A stretch of DNA of 64,000 nucleotides from Paenibacillus chitinolyticus NBRC 15660 (GTDB lineage: Bacteria > Bacillota > Bacilli > Paenibacillales > NBRC-103111). The stretch's first letter is position 1. The number at the start of each line of letters is the position of its first letter. Of this stretch, positions 8,938 through 17,968 are shown in pieces. Position numbers and translations under genes: made by a program. The stretch lies in contig NZ_BBJT01000012.1 in the NCBI RefSeq assembly GCF_000739915.1, positions 62,001 to 126,000 on the forward strand, in the 5' to 3' direction. A model generated the notes under the pieces. The model saw nothing but the letters and a program-made list of their open reading frames with translations, was not told where the DNA came from and ran no database searches.

Positions 8938-8968
8938 TGAAAAAAGGGTGCCCGCAAGAGGCACCCTC
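8938..8968 (-). terminator. Intrinsic terminator after the VWA-IPT gene
   Basis: Minus-strand stem AGGGTGCC / GGGCACCCT with loop TCTTGC, followed by T6. It begins 8 bases past the stop codon and ends about 25 bases before the GT2 start. It probably lowers transcription into the modification genes. Confidence 0.88.
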
Positions 8969-8975
8969 TTAATAC

Positions 8976-11900
8976 TTACCGGTAAGTGAATCCACCAACA
9001 AGCGTAACCGTTTGTCCGTCCGGATTTATTACTTTAATATCTACAGGTCCCGTTTTAGACGTTATAGGAATCCTAAACCGAAGTTGCGTGCTGCTCAAAA
9101 ATGAGGTTGCAATCGGAGTCGCCCCATCTACGGAAACTTTAGCTCCATCCATAAAATTAGAACCATTAATATAAACCAATTCTCCACTCGAATTCAAAGC
9201 ATTATTCGGTGTAAGATTCGAAATAGTAGGAGCCGGTTTCATAGGAGGAGCATCATAGGTAAATCCGTTTGCCAATATGACAAACTGACCGTCCGGATTA
9301 ATCACTTTCACATCAACCGGTCCTGTTTTGGAAGATGCAGGTATTCTAAACCTAAGCTGATTGCTTGAAAAGAAAGACGTCACAATTGGCGTTCCGCCAT
9401 CAATGGAAACCTTGGCGCCCTCAATAAAATTAGAGCCATTCACATACACCAAGTCTCCACCTGTTTGAAGAGAGTGATTTGGCGATAGCGTCGAGATAGT
9501 CGGTGCCGGTTTCAAAGGAATCGGATCAAATGTAAAGCCGTTAGCCACTGTCGTGATCTGACCATCAGGATTAACAACTTTGACGGAAACTGTCTCCGCT
9601 TTGCTCCAAATAGGTGCCCTTGCACGAAGCTGCTTATCACTTAGGAAGGAAACGCTGGCTTCTTTGTCACCAAAGTAGACCTTGGTCGCCGGATCAAAAT
9701 TTGCTCCGTCTATGACTACAAAACCACCCAGATCCATCTGAATGTGATTAGGTGTCAAACCGGTTACAACGGCAGGCGCTACAGGAATATACTCAAACCC
9801 GCCTACAGATACGGCTACCTGCCCATCGGCATTAGAAACCGAGACATCAACTTTTTCTGCTTTTGTCCAGACCGGAATTCTCACACGCAATTGCTTATCG
9901 GAAAGGAATGAAGTTGTGATTACTTTATCTCCGAATTTAACACTTGACTGTGCGTTGAAGTTCTCCCCATTAATTACAACAAAAATTCCTCCGGTAACCG
10001 GAGCTTGCGCCGGGCTTAAAGTAGTAATGACTGGAGCCGGTCCAAGCACAGGTGCCGTATAAGTAAAGGTGCTTATCGCTTGAAGTCCGTCGGGATTTAC
10101 AACCTTCACTTCTACAGGGCCTTCTTTTTCTCCTTGAGGAGCTCTTACCCGCAATTGGGTATCACTCAAGAAAGAAGTTGTCAGTTCTTTGCCGCCGAAA
10201 GTAACTTTGGCACCGGATTTAAAGTATTTCCCATTGATAGTTACGAAATAGTCTCCTTTTATTTCACCCGAATCCGGTGTTAAAGAGGAAATTTCAGGAG
10301 CCGGGTCTGCCGGCGGGTTCGTAAATTTCAAGGCTCCATCCGACACAACAAACTGGCTGTCTGGATTGACTACTTTAACCGTAACGATTTCTTCCTTACC
10401 CCACACAGGGGCTCTAAAACGAAGTTGTTTAGTGCTCATAAACGATGTGGTTTGCTTGCTGTCATTCAACCAAACTACCGCACCCTCTTGGAAGTTATCT
10501 CCGTTAACATAAATGAATTCTCCACCCGTTCTTACTGTTTGAGAGGGTGTTACACCCGAAATAGTCGGAGCCGGTAGAGGTGCCGGTGCCAGATATTCGT
10601 AAGCTTCTTTAAGAATGCTTTCACGGTTATAAGTATCTGTTACTTTAATATCGACTTTTCCCGCAACAGCTGTTTTTGGTGCTTTGAATGTGAGAGTATC
10701 GCTGGAGAGCAGAGTATAAAGTACTTTAGTATCCGCTACATATAAACTCAGGTCACTGCTCAGATTAGTTCCTTTAACCGTAATTACATTTCCTCCGTCC
10801 AGCGGTCCACTTATGGGAGAAAGCGAGACCAACTCGGCAGCTTGCGGAAACTTATACGAGAAGCTTTGATTCAATACAGCAGATTGACCGTCCGGGTTTG
10901 TAACCGTAATATCTACTGTTTCTTCTTGAGTCCATTTTGGAGATCTGACTCTCAAATGCTTAGAATCTACAAAGCTGCTTGCCATCTCTTTATCTTTGAA
11001 AAGAATTTTAGCATCCGGCAAGAAATCCGTCCCTGTAATGGTAACTAAATCTCCTCCAGATACCAAACCGGAATTTGGACTAACGCTTTCAATTGTCGGG
11101 GCCGGGTTTAGATACTTAAACGCTTGGTCCAGGTAGCCCTCCAACTTATCCGGATTGATAACGGTAACCTTCACACTTTCAGCTCTAGGCCAAGCCGGTG
11201 TCGTTACTTTTAATTCCGTCGCTGACACAAATTCAGTTGGTACTGCAGTAGTGTTGAATTTAACAACTGCGCCCGATTTGAAGTGGCTTCCCTTAATGGT
11301 AACAAGGTCGCCGCCTTTGCTGGATCCTTGGTTAGGCGTTACTTCTGTTACGCTAGGGCCAACCAGGTATTCATACGCATTTTTTGCCGTAACACTAGTG
11401 TTGTCTGAGTTTACAATCTCAATATCCACAAACCCTTCAACATCGCCAGCCGGCACTGTTGCAGTAATTTGAGTGCTTGTGGAACTTTTGATGACAGCTT
11501 CATGCTGACCGAATTTCACCTTAGGGTTAGCCAAAAAATATTTACCTGTAATTACAACATCATTACCGCCTGCCAGTACTCCTTGGCTTGGGGTTACAGA
11601 TATAAACTCTGGCACCGCAAAATAATAATAAGGGACAGTAGCAGATTGACCGTCATTATTAGTGACTTTTAATTCAACAGCCCCTTGATTTCCGGGAGGA
11701 GCCACAACTACCAACTTAGTGGAATCTACAAATTGTACGGAAACGGCATCTTTGTTTCCAAAAACAACTGCCGGATTTGTCCGGAAGTTCTTACCGTTTA
11801 GGACAATTGTTTCTCCACCGATAACTGATCCTTTATCCGGCATGATCGATGTGATCTCCGGTGCCGGATATGAAACCTTAATAAGAGGGTTAACTACTTT

Positions 11901-12944
11901 GGTTGCGCTTGGTACGCCCAAATAGTCCTTAAAGGTTACATCGATATCCTGGCTTCCTACGGATAAATCCCCAGTTCTTTGTCCAGCTTTATGTCTGATT
12001 TTATAATTGAACGTTAGTTTTTCTTTTTTCAACTCATTAAACTTCCAGGTAAGCGTGTTTCCACTTACAGTCGGTTGAGGAATATTGTCCTTATAGGAAC
12101 CAGGAACAATTTCAAATTCCGGAGCAACGGAATCTTTGACCGTTACATCATACGCGCTGGCCACACCGATCTCACTTACGATGGCTTGATAAATTTCTGC
12201 CAAGCCTACTGAGCCAAGCACAAAGTGGTGATGCTGGGATGTAGTAGCCATATCTTTCATCAACAGATTTGGTGCGCTTGTATCAGGGTTTTCCGTCTTC
12301 TTTAATAGTGCAATAGTATAGAAAACCGTGCCTTCGCCTTTAGCCGCGTTAGCCTGTTCCAAGGCTACTTTGCGGGCATTATCTACTGGCGCCGGTTCTG
12401 TGGCTTCACCATCCGTAAGCAGCAAGATAACCGGTTGAGCGTCGGTTCTATGTGCACGAAGCAGCTCCTGTGCTTTTTTAATAGCCGACATGGTTGCAGT
12501 ACCGCCGGATGCGTTTATACCGGTAATGTAATTTTTAATATCCGCCGGATTAGAAGAAAGATCTTTAGACTTAACATCGCTTGCGAAATCAACAACCCCT
12601 ACACGGTGTTTGCTGAAGTCGATTAGGTCAACGAAGCCTTTGGCAGCATTTTTAGCATTCGTCATTTTATCTTCGCCATTATTATTTTGGGGAAGCATAC
12701 TGCCGGATCTGTCAATGATCAGGATGATATCGTTTGGTTTAACAAAATTGACGCCGTCTGATCCCTGCACATTTACAGTTACATCTGCTTCTCCACCTTC
12801 TAATATGGAAGTTGGATTCACTTGTTTAGTTACTCTTACAATTTCATCCGCAGCTTCAGCCGAAGCAAAAGTAACCGGAAAAACGGATAGAAGTAAAATT
12901 AAAGATAAGATCAACCTTATGGATTTAACAACCGTTTTTTTCAC
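8976..12944 (-). CDS. Secreted VWA-domain protein with eleven IPT/TIG repeats
   Basis: 1,322 residues. A Sec signal peptide (hydrophobic core IRLILSLILLLSVFPVTFAS, cleavage near ASA) is followed by a VWA domain with the metal-site motif DRSGSM near residue 78 and LLLTDGEA later. From about residue 370 to the end come eleven IPT/TIG immunoglobulin-like repeats of about 85 residues, each with a PxxG(x)GG segment and a version of FLSDKQLRVRAP. There is no SLH, LPXTG or transmembrane anchor. The start is GTG at 12944: GGGAGG lies 7 bases before it, while the in-frame TTG two codons upstream is too close. It sits 18 bases after a fliT-like gene, so it belongs to the late flagellar cluster. VWA and IPT domains mediate adhesion; a flagellar role is inferred. 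Confidence 0.85.
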   Translation of the reverse strand: MKKTVVKSIRLILSLILLLSVFPVTFASAEAADEIVRVTKQVNPTSILEGGEADVTVNVQGSDGVNFVKPNDIILIIDRSGSMLPQNNNGEDKMTNAKNAAKGFVDLIDFSKHRVGVVDFASDVKSKDLSSNPADIKNYITGINASGGTATMSAIKKAQELLRAHRTDAQPVILLLTDGEATEPAPVDNARKVALEQANAAKGEGTVFYTIALLKKTENPDTSAPNLLMKDMATTSQHHHFVLGSVGLAEIYQAIVSEIGVASAYDVTVKDSVAPEFEIVPGSYKDNIPQPTVSGNTLTWKFNELKKEKLTFNYKIRHKAGQRTGDLSVGSQDIDVTFKDYLGVPSATKVVNPLIKVSYPAPEITSIMPDKGSVIGGETIVLNGKNFRTNPAVVFGNKDAVSVQFVDSTKLVVVAPPGNQGAVELKVTNNDGQSATVPYYYFAVPEFISVTPSQGVLAGGNDVVITGKYFLANPKVKFGQHEAVIKSSTSTQITATVPAGDVEGFVDIEIVNSDNTSVTAKNAYEYLVGPSVTEVTPNQGSSKGGDLVTIKGSHFKSGAVVKFNTTAVPTEFVSATELKVTTPAWPRAESVKVTVINPDKLEGYLDQAFKYLNPAPTIESVSPNSGLVSGGDLVTITGTDFLPDAKILFKDKEMASSFVDSKHLRVRSPKWTQEETVDITVTNPDGQSAVLNQSFSYKFPQAAELVSLSPISGPLDGGNVITVKGTNLSSDLSLYVADTKVLYTLLSSDTLTFKAPKTAVAGKVDIKVTDTYNRESILKEAYEYLAPAPLPAPTISGVTPSQTVRTGGEFIYVNGDNFQEGAVVWLNDSKQTTSFMSTKQLRFRAPVWGKEEIVTVKVVNPDSQFVVSDGALKFTNPPADPAPEISSLTPDSGEIKGDYFVTINGKYFKSGAKVTFGGKELTTSFLSDTQLRVRAPQGEKEGPVEVKVVNPDGLQAISTFTYTAPVLGPAPVITTLSPAQAPVTGGIFVVINGENFNAQSSVKFGDKVITTSFLSDKQLRVRIPVWTKAEKVDVSVSNADGQVAVSVGGFEYIPVAPAVVTGLTPNHIQMDLGGFVVIDGANFDPATKVYFGDKEASVSFLSDKQLRARAPIWSKAETVSVKVVNPDGQITTVANGFTFDPIPLKPAPTISTLSPNHSLQTGGDLVYVNGSNFIEGAKVSIDGGTPIVTSFFSSNQLRFRIPASSKTGPVDVKVINPDGQFVILANGFTYDAPPMKPAPTISNLTPNNALNSSGELVYINGSNFMDGAKVSVDGATPIATSFLSSTQLRFRIPITSKTGPVDIKVINPDGQTVTLVGGFTYR

Positions 12945-12962
12945 GGGCAAGCCTCCCTCAAA

Positions 12963-13292
12963 TTAGTTCCTGATATCCACAAAAAAAGCATCATTTGTAT
13001 AAGATGCTTTTGTGCTATAGGCATTAGAAACATTTTTTTTCATTTCCATTGTGTTTATTTGATTTTTTATTTCTTTTTGTTCTTGCTGTATGACTGCAAT
13101 AACTTTTTCGTGCATATTCTGAATTTGTTCTAACGTAAGCTTATCTGCAGCAGTGAAGCTTTTCTCAGAGAGATCCAGATACAATTGGTCCATTTTTTCT
13201 GAAACCTGCTCATATCGGTCGAAACTTGGGGCTTCAAGTACTTGCTTATATAAACCGGCGAGTTCCTCTAATAGTAAACTACTGCTACGCAT
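12963..13292 (-). CDS. fliT: FliT-like flagellar chaperone
   Basis: 109-residue, mostly helical, charged protein beginning MRSSSLLLEELAGLYKQVLE. In Bacillus, FliT is a cytoplasmic chaperone for the filament cap FliD and sits directly after fliS. Here the ATG overlaps the end of fliS by 8 bases, which suggests translational coupling. Sequence conservation in this family is low, so the call rests mainly on size, helix content and position. The tail (NAYSTKASYTNDAFFVDIRN) has no recognisable motif. Confidence 0.65.
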   Translation of the reverse strand: MRSSSLLLEELAGLYKQVLEAPSFDRYEQVSEKMDQLYLDLSEKSFTAADKLTLEQIQNMHEKVIAVIQQEQKEIKNQINTMEMKKNVSNAYSTKASYTNDAFFVDIRN

Positions 13293-13677
13293 TTTCCTGA
13301 TACCCGCCTGTTTTTAGTGATGCAAGCGCCTGCTTCCAGGTCTCCGCCATCCCTCTGGCAAAGTCGAGAATATCATTCAAAATACTCTCGTCTTTCTTGA
13401 TGATAAAATTTGCAATATGCTGATCGTAGAACAAATAAAGGTTCTGCAAGTCTCTAGATATATCATATTTCATATCTAAAGTAACGATCAATTCACTTAG
13501 AATGCTTTTGACTTTGTAGAGCGGCTGGTTCATTTCCTCATACTGATTCTGAGAATACAGCTGCTTAGCTTGGAGCAACAATTTGACCATTTCCTGATAT
13601 AACAGCAATGTCAATTCTCCCGGGCTTGCCGTCTCTACACGAACCTTCAAATATTGCTGCTGTTTTGCATTCTGCAT
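13285..13677 (-). CDS. fliS: Flagellin export chaperone FliS
   Basis: 130 residues, normal for FliS, which binds the C-terminus of flagellin in the cytoplasm and delivers it to the flagellar export gate. The opening QQYLKVRVETASPGELTLLL and the helix YDISRDLQNLYLFYDQHIA match the family well. GAGAGGG precedes the ATG. It follows fliD by 45 bases and overlaps the fliT-like gene. Confidence 0.93.
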   Translation of the reverse strand: MQNAKQQQYLKVRVETASPGELTLLLYQEMVKLLLQAKQLYSQNQYEEMNQPLYKVKSILSELIVTLDMKYDISRDLQNLYLFYDQHIANFIIKKDESILNDILDFARGMAETWKQALASLKTGGYQENA

Positions 13678-13722
13678 TGTAACCCTCTCTCAATCAGTTG
13701 TAGTTTAATGTTAACCGTCTAC

Positions 13723-15228
13723 TTACCCTTTTAATTGAGACCCTATCCAAGAACCTTGGCTGTTCAATTTCTGTAAAGCTTTCTCCATGGCTGAAAACTT
13801 CTTGTAATAGCGGTCTTCAATCTCTCTTAATTTTCGTTGGAGATCCGTTTCTTTTGTTCCCATCTCCTTTAACTGCTTGCCAAGAACACTGTCATCCAAA
13901 GATTCGTTAGACCCTAAACCAATCTTCTTAGTAAACTTCGCCAACTGAGCAGTCATTACCTCGTATAAACGATCACCGATTCCCATTTCACTTCTTCGCT
14001 TCTTGATATTTTCGGGAGTATCGCTCGGTGTACTGGAGGTTTTTGTGAAAAGTTGGACAACCTCTTTAAAACGGGTATTCAAAGCATCATTTAATTTAGC
14101 TTCGTCGACTTCAAGTTTCCCGTTTTCCCGAAAATCGTTTTTGACTGTAATTCCAATTTGCGAAAGAAGCCTAAGCTGACTTTTAGGATCGGCGGGATCG
14201 GTAATACCTTCAAGAGGTATGTTTAAAGCGGAGCGCAATGTCTGTAACGTTTCTTTTAACATTCCGTCGTTATAGAGATCGCCTTGACGCGCTTTCTTTT
14301 CCCACAAAGCAATCTGGGCTTCCGTCATACCCTCTTTTTCCTCAGCGGTTAACGGTTTATAGTCACGGTTTTTTTTGGCAGTAGTCGCATCCGTATATTG
14401 GTCGATAAGCTCGTTGTACTGTTTGACGAAATTTTTGATTTTATCGGCTACAGCAGAATGATCCGCCACTGCCCCGATTGTCGCTTCGCCTTGGCTTCTT
14501 AAAGAAACCTGTACCCCGTTGATAATAACGTCGTTTGTCTTGGCGGTAATATCCTTACCATTCACATTATACTTGGCGTCTTGTCCTTGAGAGGTTAGCT
14601 GAATGTTTCCGAACAAATTTTTAAAAGTTCCATTCGCATCATCCGTTACCTTGACCGCTGACTGAGCACCGGTAGATGTGGAATTTAAATATAACACGCC
14701 ACTGGAACGGTCGAAACTAGCCTTCACACCCGTTTTTGCCGCACTTCCGTTAATTTGCTTGACTAAAGAATCTATCGTTGAATCCGCACTTACTGTAATT
14801 TGAACAGAATTATTCGGATCGGATCCCTCGATAGTAAAACTTCCGCTCACATTCAGCTGCTCTGTCGGCAACTTAGTTACCTTATCGCTTATGATGGAAC
14901 CGGAATTAGCCAATTGGGTAATTTTTACATTACTTATACCCGGATTAGTGCCACTTGAAGTTACTTCAAGAACAGTAGGATTAGAAGAGTTCGACTTTAC
15001 CGCTTCAAACTTGTTCTCAAAACGCAGATCATCGATTGTTTTACGAAGTGACAAAAGCGATGTGTTCATAGTCCGATAATCTTCTCTTTGCCACAGGGTC
15101 ATCTGCTTTTTCTTCAGCAAATTGTTTAACGGTACTTTTTCGGCATCCATCAATTTTTTGATCAGACTATCTGTGTCCAATTGTCCGCTAAAGCCCGTTA
15201 GCCTTGTAGGTCCGCTCACACCAGCCAT
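13723..15228 (-). CDS. fliD: Flagellar filament cap protein FliD
   Basis: 501 residues. FliD forms the cap at the filament tip that folds incoming flagellin. The N-terminal FliD domain (RLTGFSGQLDTDSLIKKLMD) and the C-terminal domain with heptad helices (ALNTRFKEVVQLFTK; DLQRKLREIEDRYYKKFSAM) are both present. No cleavable signal, as expected for type III export. AAGGGAG lies 7 bases before the ATG. It follows flaG by 14 bases. Confidence 0.95.
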   Translation of the reverse strand: MAGVSGPTRLTGFSGQLDTDSLIKKLMDAEKVPLNNLLKKKQMTLWQREDYRTMNTSLLSLRKTIDDLRFENKFEAVKSNSSNPTVLEVTSSGTNPGISNVKITQLANSGSIISDKVTKLPTEQLNVSGSFTIEGSDPNNSVQITVSADSTIDSLVKQINGSAAKTGVKASFDRSSGVLYLNSTSTGAQSAVKVTDDANGTFKNLFGNIQLTSQGQDAKYNVNGKDITAKTNDVIINGVQVSLRSQGEATIGAVADHSAVADKIKNFVKQYNELIDQYTDATTAKKNRDYKPLTAEEKEGMTEAQIALWEKKARQGDLYNDGMLKETLQTLRSALNIPLEGITDPADPKSQLRLLSQIGITVKNDFRENGKLEVDEAKLNDALNTRFKEVVQLFTKTSSTPSDTPENIKKRRSEMGIGDRLYEVMTAQLAKFTKKIGLGSNESLDDSVLGKQLKEMGTKETDLQRKLREIEDRYYKKFSAMEKALQKLNSQGSWIGSQLKG

Positions 15229-15242
15229 CTTACATCTCCCTT

Positions 15243-15581
15243 CTAGATTTTTTTGTCAAGAAACACACCCACATTTACACACATGTTATACATAAGGTCC
15301 AGCATTCTTTCAGACGGTATTTCTCTAATTACTTCATCCGTATCGTTATTGACGACGACAACCATAATGGTATTTGTCTTCTCATGAACTTTTACTTTAA
15401 TATGCGTGTCCGTTTCATGTAGAGCCTTATTTACACGATCCACAAGCTGCTGAATATTTTGAGTATCCGCGCTTACGGATGGAGTAAGGTTTTCATTAGT
15501 CGCGTCGGAAAGTAAGGTAGCCGAAATTGTATTAAACAATGGTGTTGAAGACGTAGATGCTGTTCCGGGATTGATCTTCAT
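15243..15581 (-). CDS. flaG: FlaG family flagellar protein
   Basis: 112 residues. The C-terminal FlaG domain is clear: VDRVNKALHETDTHIKVKVH, then VNNDTDEVIREIPSERMLDL. FlaG is thought to influence filament length; its exact role is unsettled. In B. subtilis the homologue yvyC precedes fliD in the same way. It lies only 33 bases after the hag terminator, which leaves little room for a separate promoter. Confidence 0.9.
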   Translation of the reverse strand: MKINPGTASTSSTPLFNTISATLLSDATNENLTPSVSADTQNIQQLVDRVNKALHETDTHIKVKVHEKTNTIMVVVVNNDTDEVIREIPSERMLDLMYNMCVNVGVFLDKKI

Positions 15582-15614
15582 CCTTTAGAATCTCCCATCA
15601 CCTGTCGATATGTC

Positions 15615-15644
15615 AAAAAAGCCGACCGGAATTCCGGCCGGCTT
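15615..15644 (-). terminator. Intrinsic terminator of hag
   Basis: Minus-strand stem AGCCGGCCGGAATT / CCGGTCGGCT followed by T6, 10 bases past the hag stop. It should make flagellin mRNA largely monocistronic. Confidence 0.93.
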
Positions 15645-15654
15645 CTCTCATGAA

Positions 15655-16494
15655 TTAACGAAGCAGTTGCAGAACGCCTTGCGGCTGTTGGTTAGCTTGA
15701 GCAAGCATCGCAGTAGCAGCTTGTTGAAGAATTCCATTCTTCGTGAATTCGCTCATTTCTTTAGCCATGTCTACATCACGAATACGGGATTCAGCAGCTT
15801 GAAGGTTCTCAGCAGTTGTACCCAAGTTGTTGATCGTGTGCTCCAGACGGTTTTGAACGGCACCCAGGTTAGAACGAGTCGTGGATACTGTGTCGATAGC
15901 TTTTTGAACCAATTCCATGTTTTCAGCAGCATCTTTGTTGATATCAGCAGCTGCAGAAGCCGAAATATCTTTCAGGGAACCTGCATCTACACTAAGAGTA
16001 GCTGCTTTCATGCTTACAAGAGTCAAATCGATAGTTTCACCTTTGTTAGCTCCTACTTGGAACTTCAAAGTAGTTGTGGAACCATCAAGAAGTTTCTTGG
16101 TGTTGAATTGAGTTTGGTTCGCAATAGCATCGATTTGGTTGCTAAGTGCGTCTACTTCTGTTTTGATCTTAGCAGTGTCGGATGTAGTCAACACCTCGTT
16201 CGCCGCTTGAGTGAACAGTTCACCCATACGTTGCAGCATAGCGTGTGTTTCGTTAAGAGCACCCTCAGCTGTTTGGATCAGGGAGATACCATCCAAAGAG
16301 TTTTTGGAAGCTTGCTCCAGACCACGGATTTGGTTACGCATTTTCTCAGAGATAGCCAGACCAGCTGCATCGTCAGCCGCACGGTTGATACGGAAACCGG
16401 AAGAAAGTTTCTCCAGGGATTTGCTTTGTGCAGTGTTGTTGGAGCCCAGTTGACGTTGTGCGTTGTAAGAGCTGATGTTGTGGTTAATACGCAT
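15655..16494 (-). CDS. hag: Flagellin
   Basis: 279 residues. Filament subunit secreted by the flagellar type III system. The conserved N-terminal D0/D1 region (MRINHNISSYNAQRQLGSNN; ADDAAGLAISEKMR) and C-terminal region (RIRDVDMAKEMSEFTKNGIL, ending GVLQLLR) flank a short variable middle (about residues 140-190), so the exposed D2/D3 domain is minimal. AAGGAGG lies 8 bases before the ATG. The leader carries a sigma-D-type promoter and a CsrA hairpin. Neighbours csrA and fliW upstream and a methylase and glycosyltransferases downstream suggest translational control and surface modification. Confidence 0.98.
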   Translation of the reverse strand: MRINHNISSYNAQRQLGSNNTAQSKSLEKLSSGFRINRAADDAAGLAISEKMRNQIRGLEQASKNSLDGISLIQTAEGALNETHAMLQRMGELFTQAANEVLTTSDTAKIKTEVDALSNQIDAIANQTQFNTKKLLDGSTTTLKFQVGANKGETIDLTLVSMKAATLSVDAGSLKDISASAAADINKDAAENMELVQKAIDTVSTTRSNLGAVQNRLEHTINNLGTTAENLQAAESRIRDVDMAKEMSEFTKNGILQQAATAMLAQANQQPQGVLQLLR

Positions 16495-16497
16495 GAT

Positions 16498-16538
16498 TAT
16501 ATTCCTCCTTGAATGTAGGCAGTGATCGCATCCTTGCG
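16498..16538 (-). promoter_or_regulatory. CsrA-binding sites in the hag leader
   Basis: On the minus strand, CGCA-AGGA-TGCG (16538-16527) forms a perfect 4-bp stem with AGGA exposed in the loop, the classic CsrA presentation. A second GGA lies in the AAGGAGGAA ribosome binding site 17 bases further on. Two sites, one blocking the ribosome binding site, match the known B. subtilis hag leader design. Confidence 0.65.
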
Positions 16539-16604
16539 TTCACCTAATTGTGGATTCAGCGAGTTTAGTCGGCCGCCAAAGCTCGCTTGCCTCCCATAAT
16601 ATAT

Positions 16605-16632
16605 ATATCGGATCACAGGGATAGTTACTTTA
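16605..16632 (-). promoter_or_regulatory. Sigma-D promoter of hag
   Basis: Minus strand TAAA (16632-16629), 16 bases, TCCGATAT (16612-16605). This is close to the sigma-D consensus TAAA-N15-GCCGATAT. The leader to the ATG is about 105 bases, room for CsrA control. Confidence 0.75.
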
Positions 16633-16659
16633 GAGCTTTTTTGATAAAAACGAAAAAAA

Positions 16660-16887
16660 TTATTTGCCTTTAACGGCTTTTAACAAGGATGCCGCATTGA
16701 GATCCATTTTAACCGCCGCTTGGTTTTCCGTCTGAATAGCCTTGTAAATCTCTTCACGATGAATCGGAATATCCTTAGGCGCTTCTATCCCGATCCTCAC
16801 CTGATCTCCAGCAACATCTAATACGGTGAGGACGATATCTTGACCGATCATAATTTTCTCACCTTTGAGACGGGAGAGTATGAGCAT
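16660..16887 (-). CDS. csrA: Carbon storage regulator CsrA
   Basis: 75-residue RNA-binding dimer opening [20 protein letters not shown] and containing [16 protein letters not shown]. It represses hag translation by covering its ribosome binding site, and FliW relieves this. It begins one base after the fliW stop codon, preceded by AAGGGGGGAG. Size and conserved residues are normal. Confidence 0.97.
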   Translation of the reverse strand: MLILSRLKGEKIMIGQDIVLTVLDVAGDQVRIGIEAPKDIPIHREEIYKAIQTENQAAVKMDLNAASLLKAVKGK

Positions 16888-16888
16888 A

Positions 16889-17320
16889 TCAGGCTCCCCC
16901 CTTGATTAGAGAATGTCGAATCGGATGATTCGTACTTTCCAGTATAATCTGGGCCGCTTTATTGCGTTTTTTATTCAAAATGATTGGTGCCTTCAGATTC
17001 ATCGTAACATTATCCTTGGCCCGCACACTTACAATACCAAATACTTGCGTATCCCCTTCGTTCTTTATTTCAAGCTGCTCGCTGATAGCCTTGGGAAGCT
17101 CAAATTCATAGGCAGGTTCAAACAAAAAGGGTTCCGCGATAACAAAGGCCAAATCCGCATCACTCAATGACTGGAGTACGTGGAAAGTAGGGTCTTCGTT
17201 ATCTAATTGCAGTAACGCATAGCGGCGGTTAGTCTCAAATCCAAAGATACCTGCTTCAAACGTAATCAACTGCTCATCCGAAACGTCAATTTCACCAAAT
17301 CTTGTAGATTGTACGATCAT
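16889..17320 (-). CDS. fliW: Flagellar assembly factor FliW
   Basis: 143 residues. FliW binds flagellin or CsrA in a partner-switch that matches flagellin synthesis to export. The N-terminus [20 protein letters not shown] and the internal LINFE-like [17 protein letters not shown] are typical. AGGAGG lies 9 bases before the ATG. The fliW-csrA-hag order matches Bacillus. Confidence 0.95.
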   Translation of the reverse strand: MIVQSTRFGEIDVSDEQLITFEAGIFGFETNRRYALLQLDNEDPTFHVLQSLSDADLAFVIAEPFLFEPAYEFELPKAISEQLEIKNEGDTQVFGIVSVRAKDNVTMNLKAPIILNKKRNKAAQIILESTNHPIRHSLIKGGA

Positions 17321-17383
17321 TAAATTTTCCTCCTAATAAAAAGAAAGAATAGCTATAAAATTATAGCTATTGTCTCATATGCT

Positions 17384-17956
17384 TTAAATAGATGCATCCC
17401 AATTTCCCCCGACTACGGAAAAAGAAATTGCATTTTTTTGAGTAACATAGGCTTCTAATTTACCGGCTTCATACTGAATACGCGGAGAGTTCAGCTCGGG
17501 ATCAAATGTAATCTTACCGTCTTGGACGGTTGTATGAATTACACTCGGTGCATATTGAATATCTACATTATCATACGAGGGCTCGGCTGTTACCTGCACG
17601 GGCCTGTCTTTAAAAGCATTCTGCCGGGCGATGTCCGCAAATGCATTGGAATGATTAGTGATCTCCATCATTCGGTCGCCGTTCTGGGCAATCTCCGCGA
17701 TATTCTGCATAGAAATATCAAAAGCGCTTTGTGCGATAAGATCTCTCATTTCAATGAGTTTGGAAGAACCTAAAGCGGACCAAGCTCTTGTGGAGTCAAT
17801 CTCAAGGCTTGACTTCTCCGTCTCCATGCTAACTTTGGTATCGTCCTGCTGAAGGTTTAGTTCCGCTTTAGGTTGTTCGATAGATAACTTCCCCTCTGTG
17901 GTAGAGAGTCCGATTTTGGTATACTGTTGGCTGATCTGAATACGCGGAATTTGCAT
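17384..17956 (-). CDS. yviE: YviE/DUF6470 family flagellar-locus protein
   Basis: 190 residues of unknown function. It opens MQIPRIQISQQYTKIGLSTT and is rich in Gln and Ser; the C-terminal half contains SYDNVDIQYAPSV and AYVTQKNAISFSVVGGNWD. In B. subtilis yviE occupies the same slot between flgL and fliW. AAAGGAG precedes the ATG at 17956. It is 12 bases after flgL and so co-transcribed. No signal peptide or membrane segment is visible. Confidence 0.8.
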   Translation of the reverse strand: MQIPRIQISQQYTKIGLSTTEGKLSIEQPKAELNLQQDDTKVSMETEKSSLEIDSTRAWSALGSSKLIEMRDLIAQSAFDISMQNIAEIAQNGDRMMEITNHSNAFADIARQNAFKDRPVQVTAEPSYDNVDIQYAPSVIHTTVQDGKITFDPELNSPRIQYEAGKLEAYVTQKNAISFSVVGGNWDASI

Positions 17957-17968
17957 ATAAGGCTCCTT

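Noticed and set aside
8976-12944. VWA-IPT gene as a tandem-repeat assembly artefact
   Set aside because: The eleven repeats differ clearly from each other in sequence apart from the last two, and the frame is open throughout.
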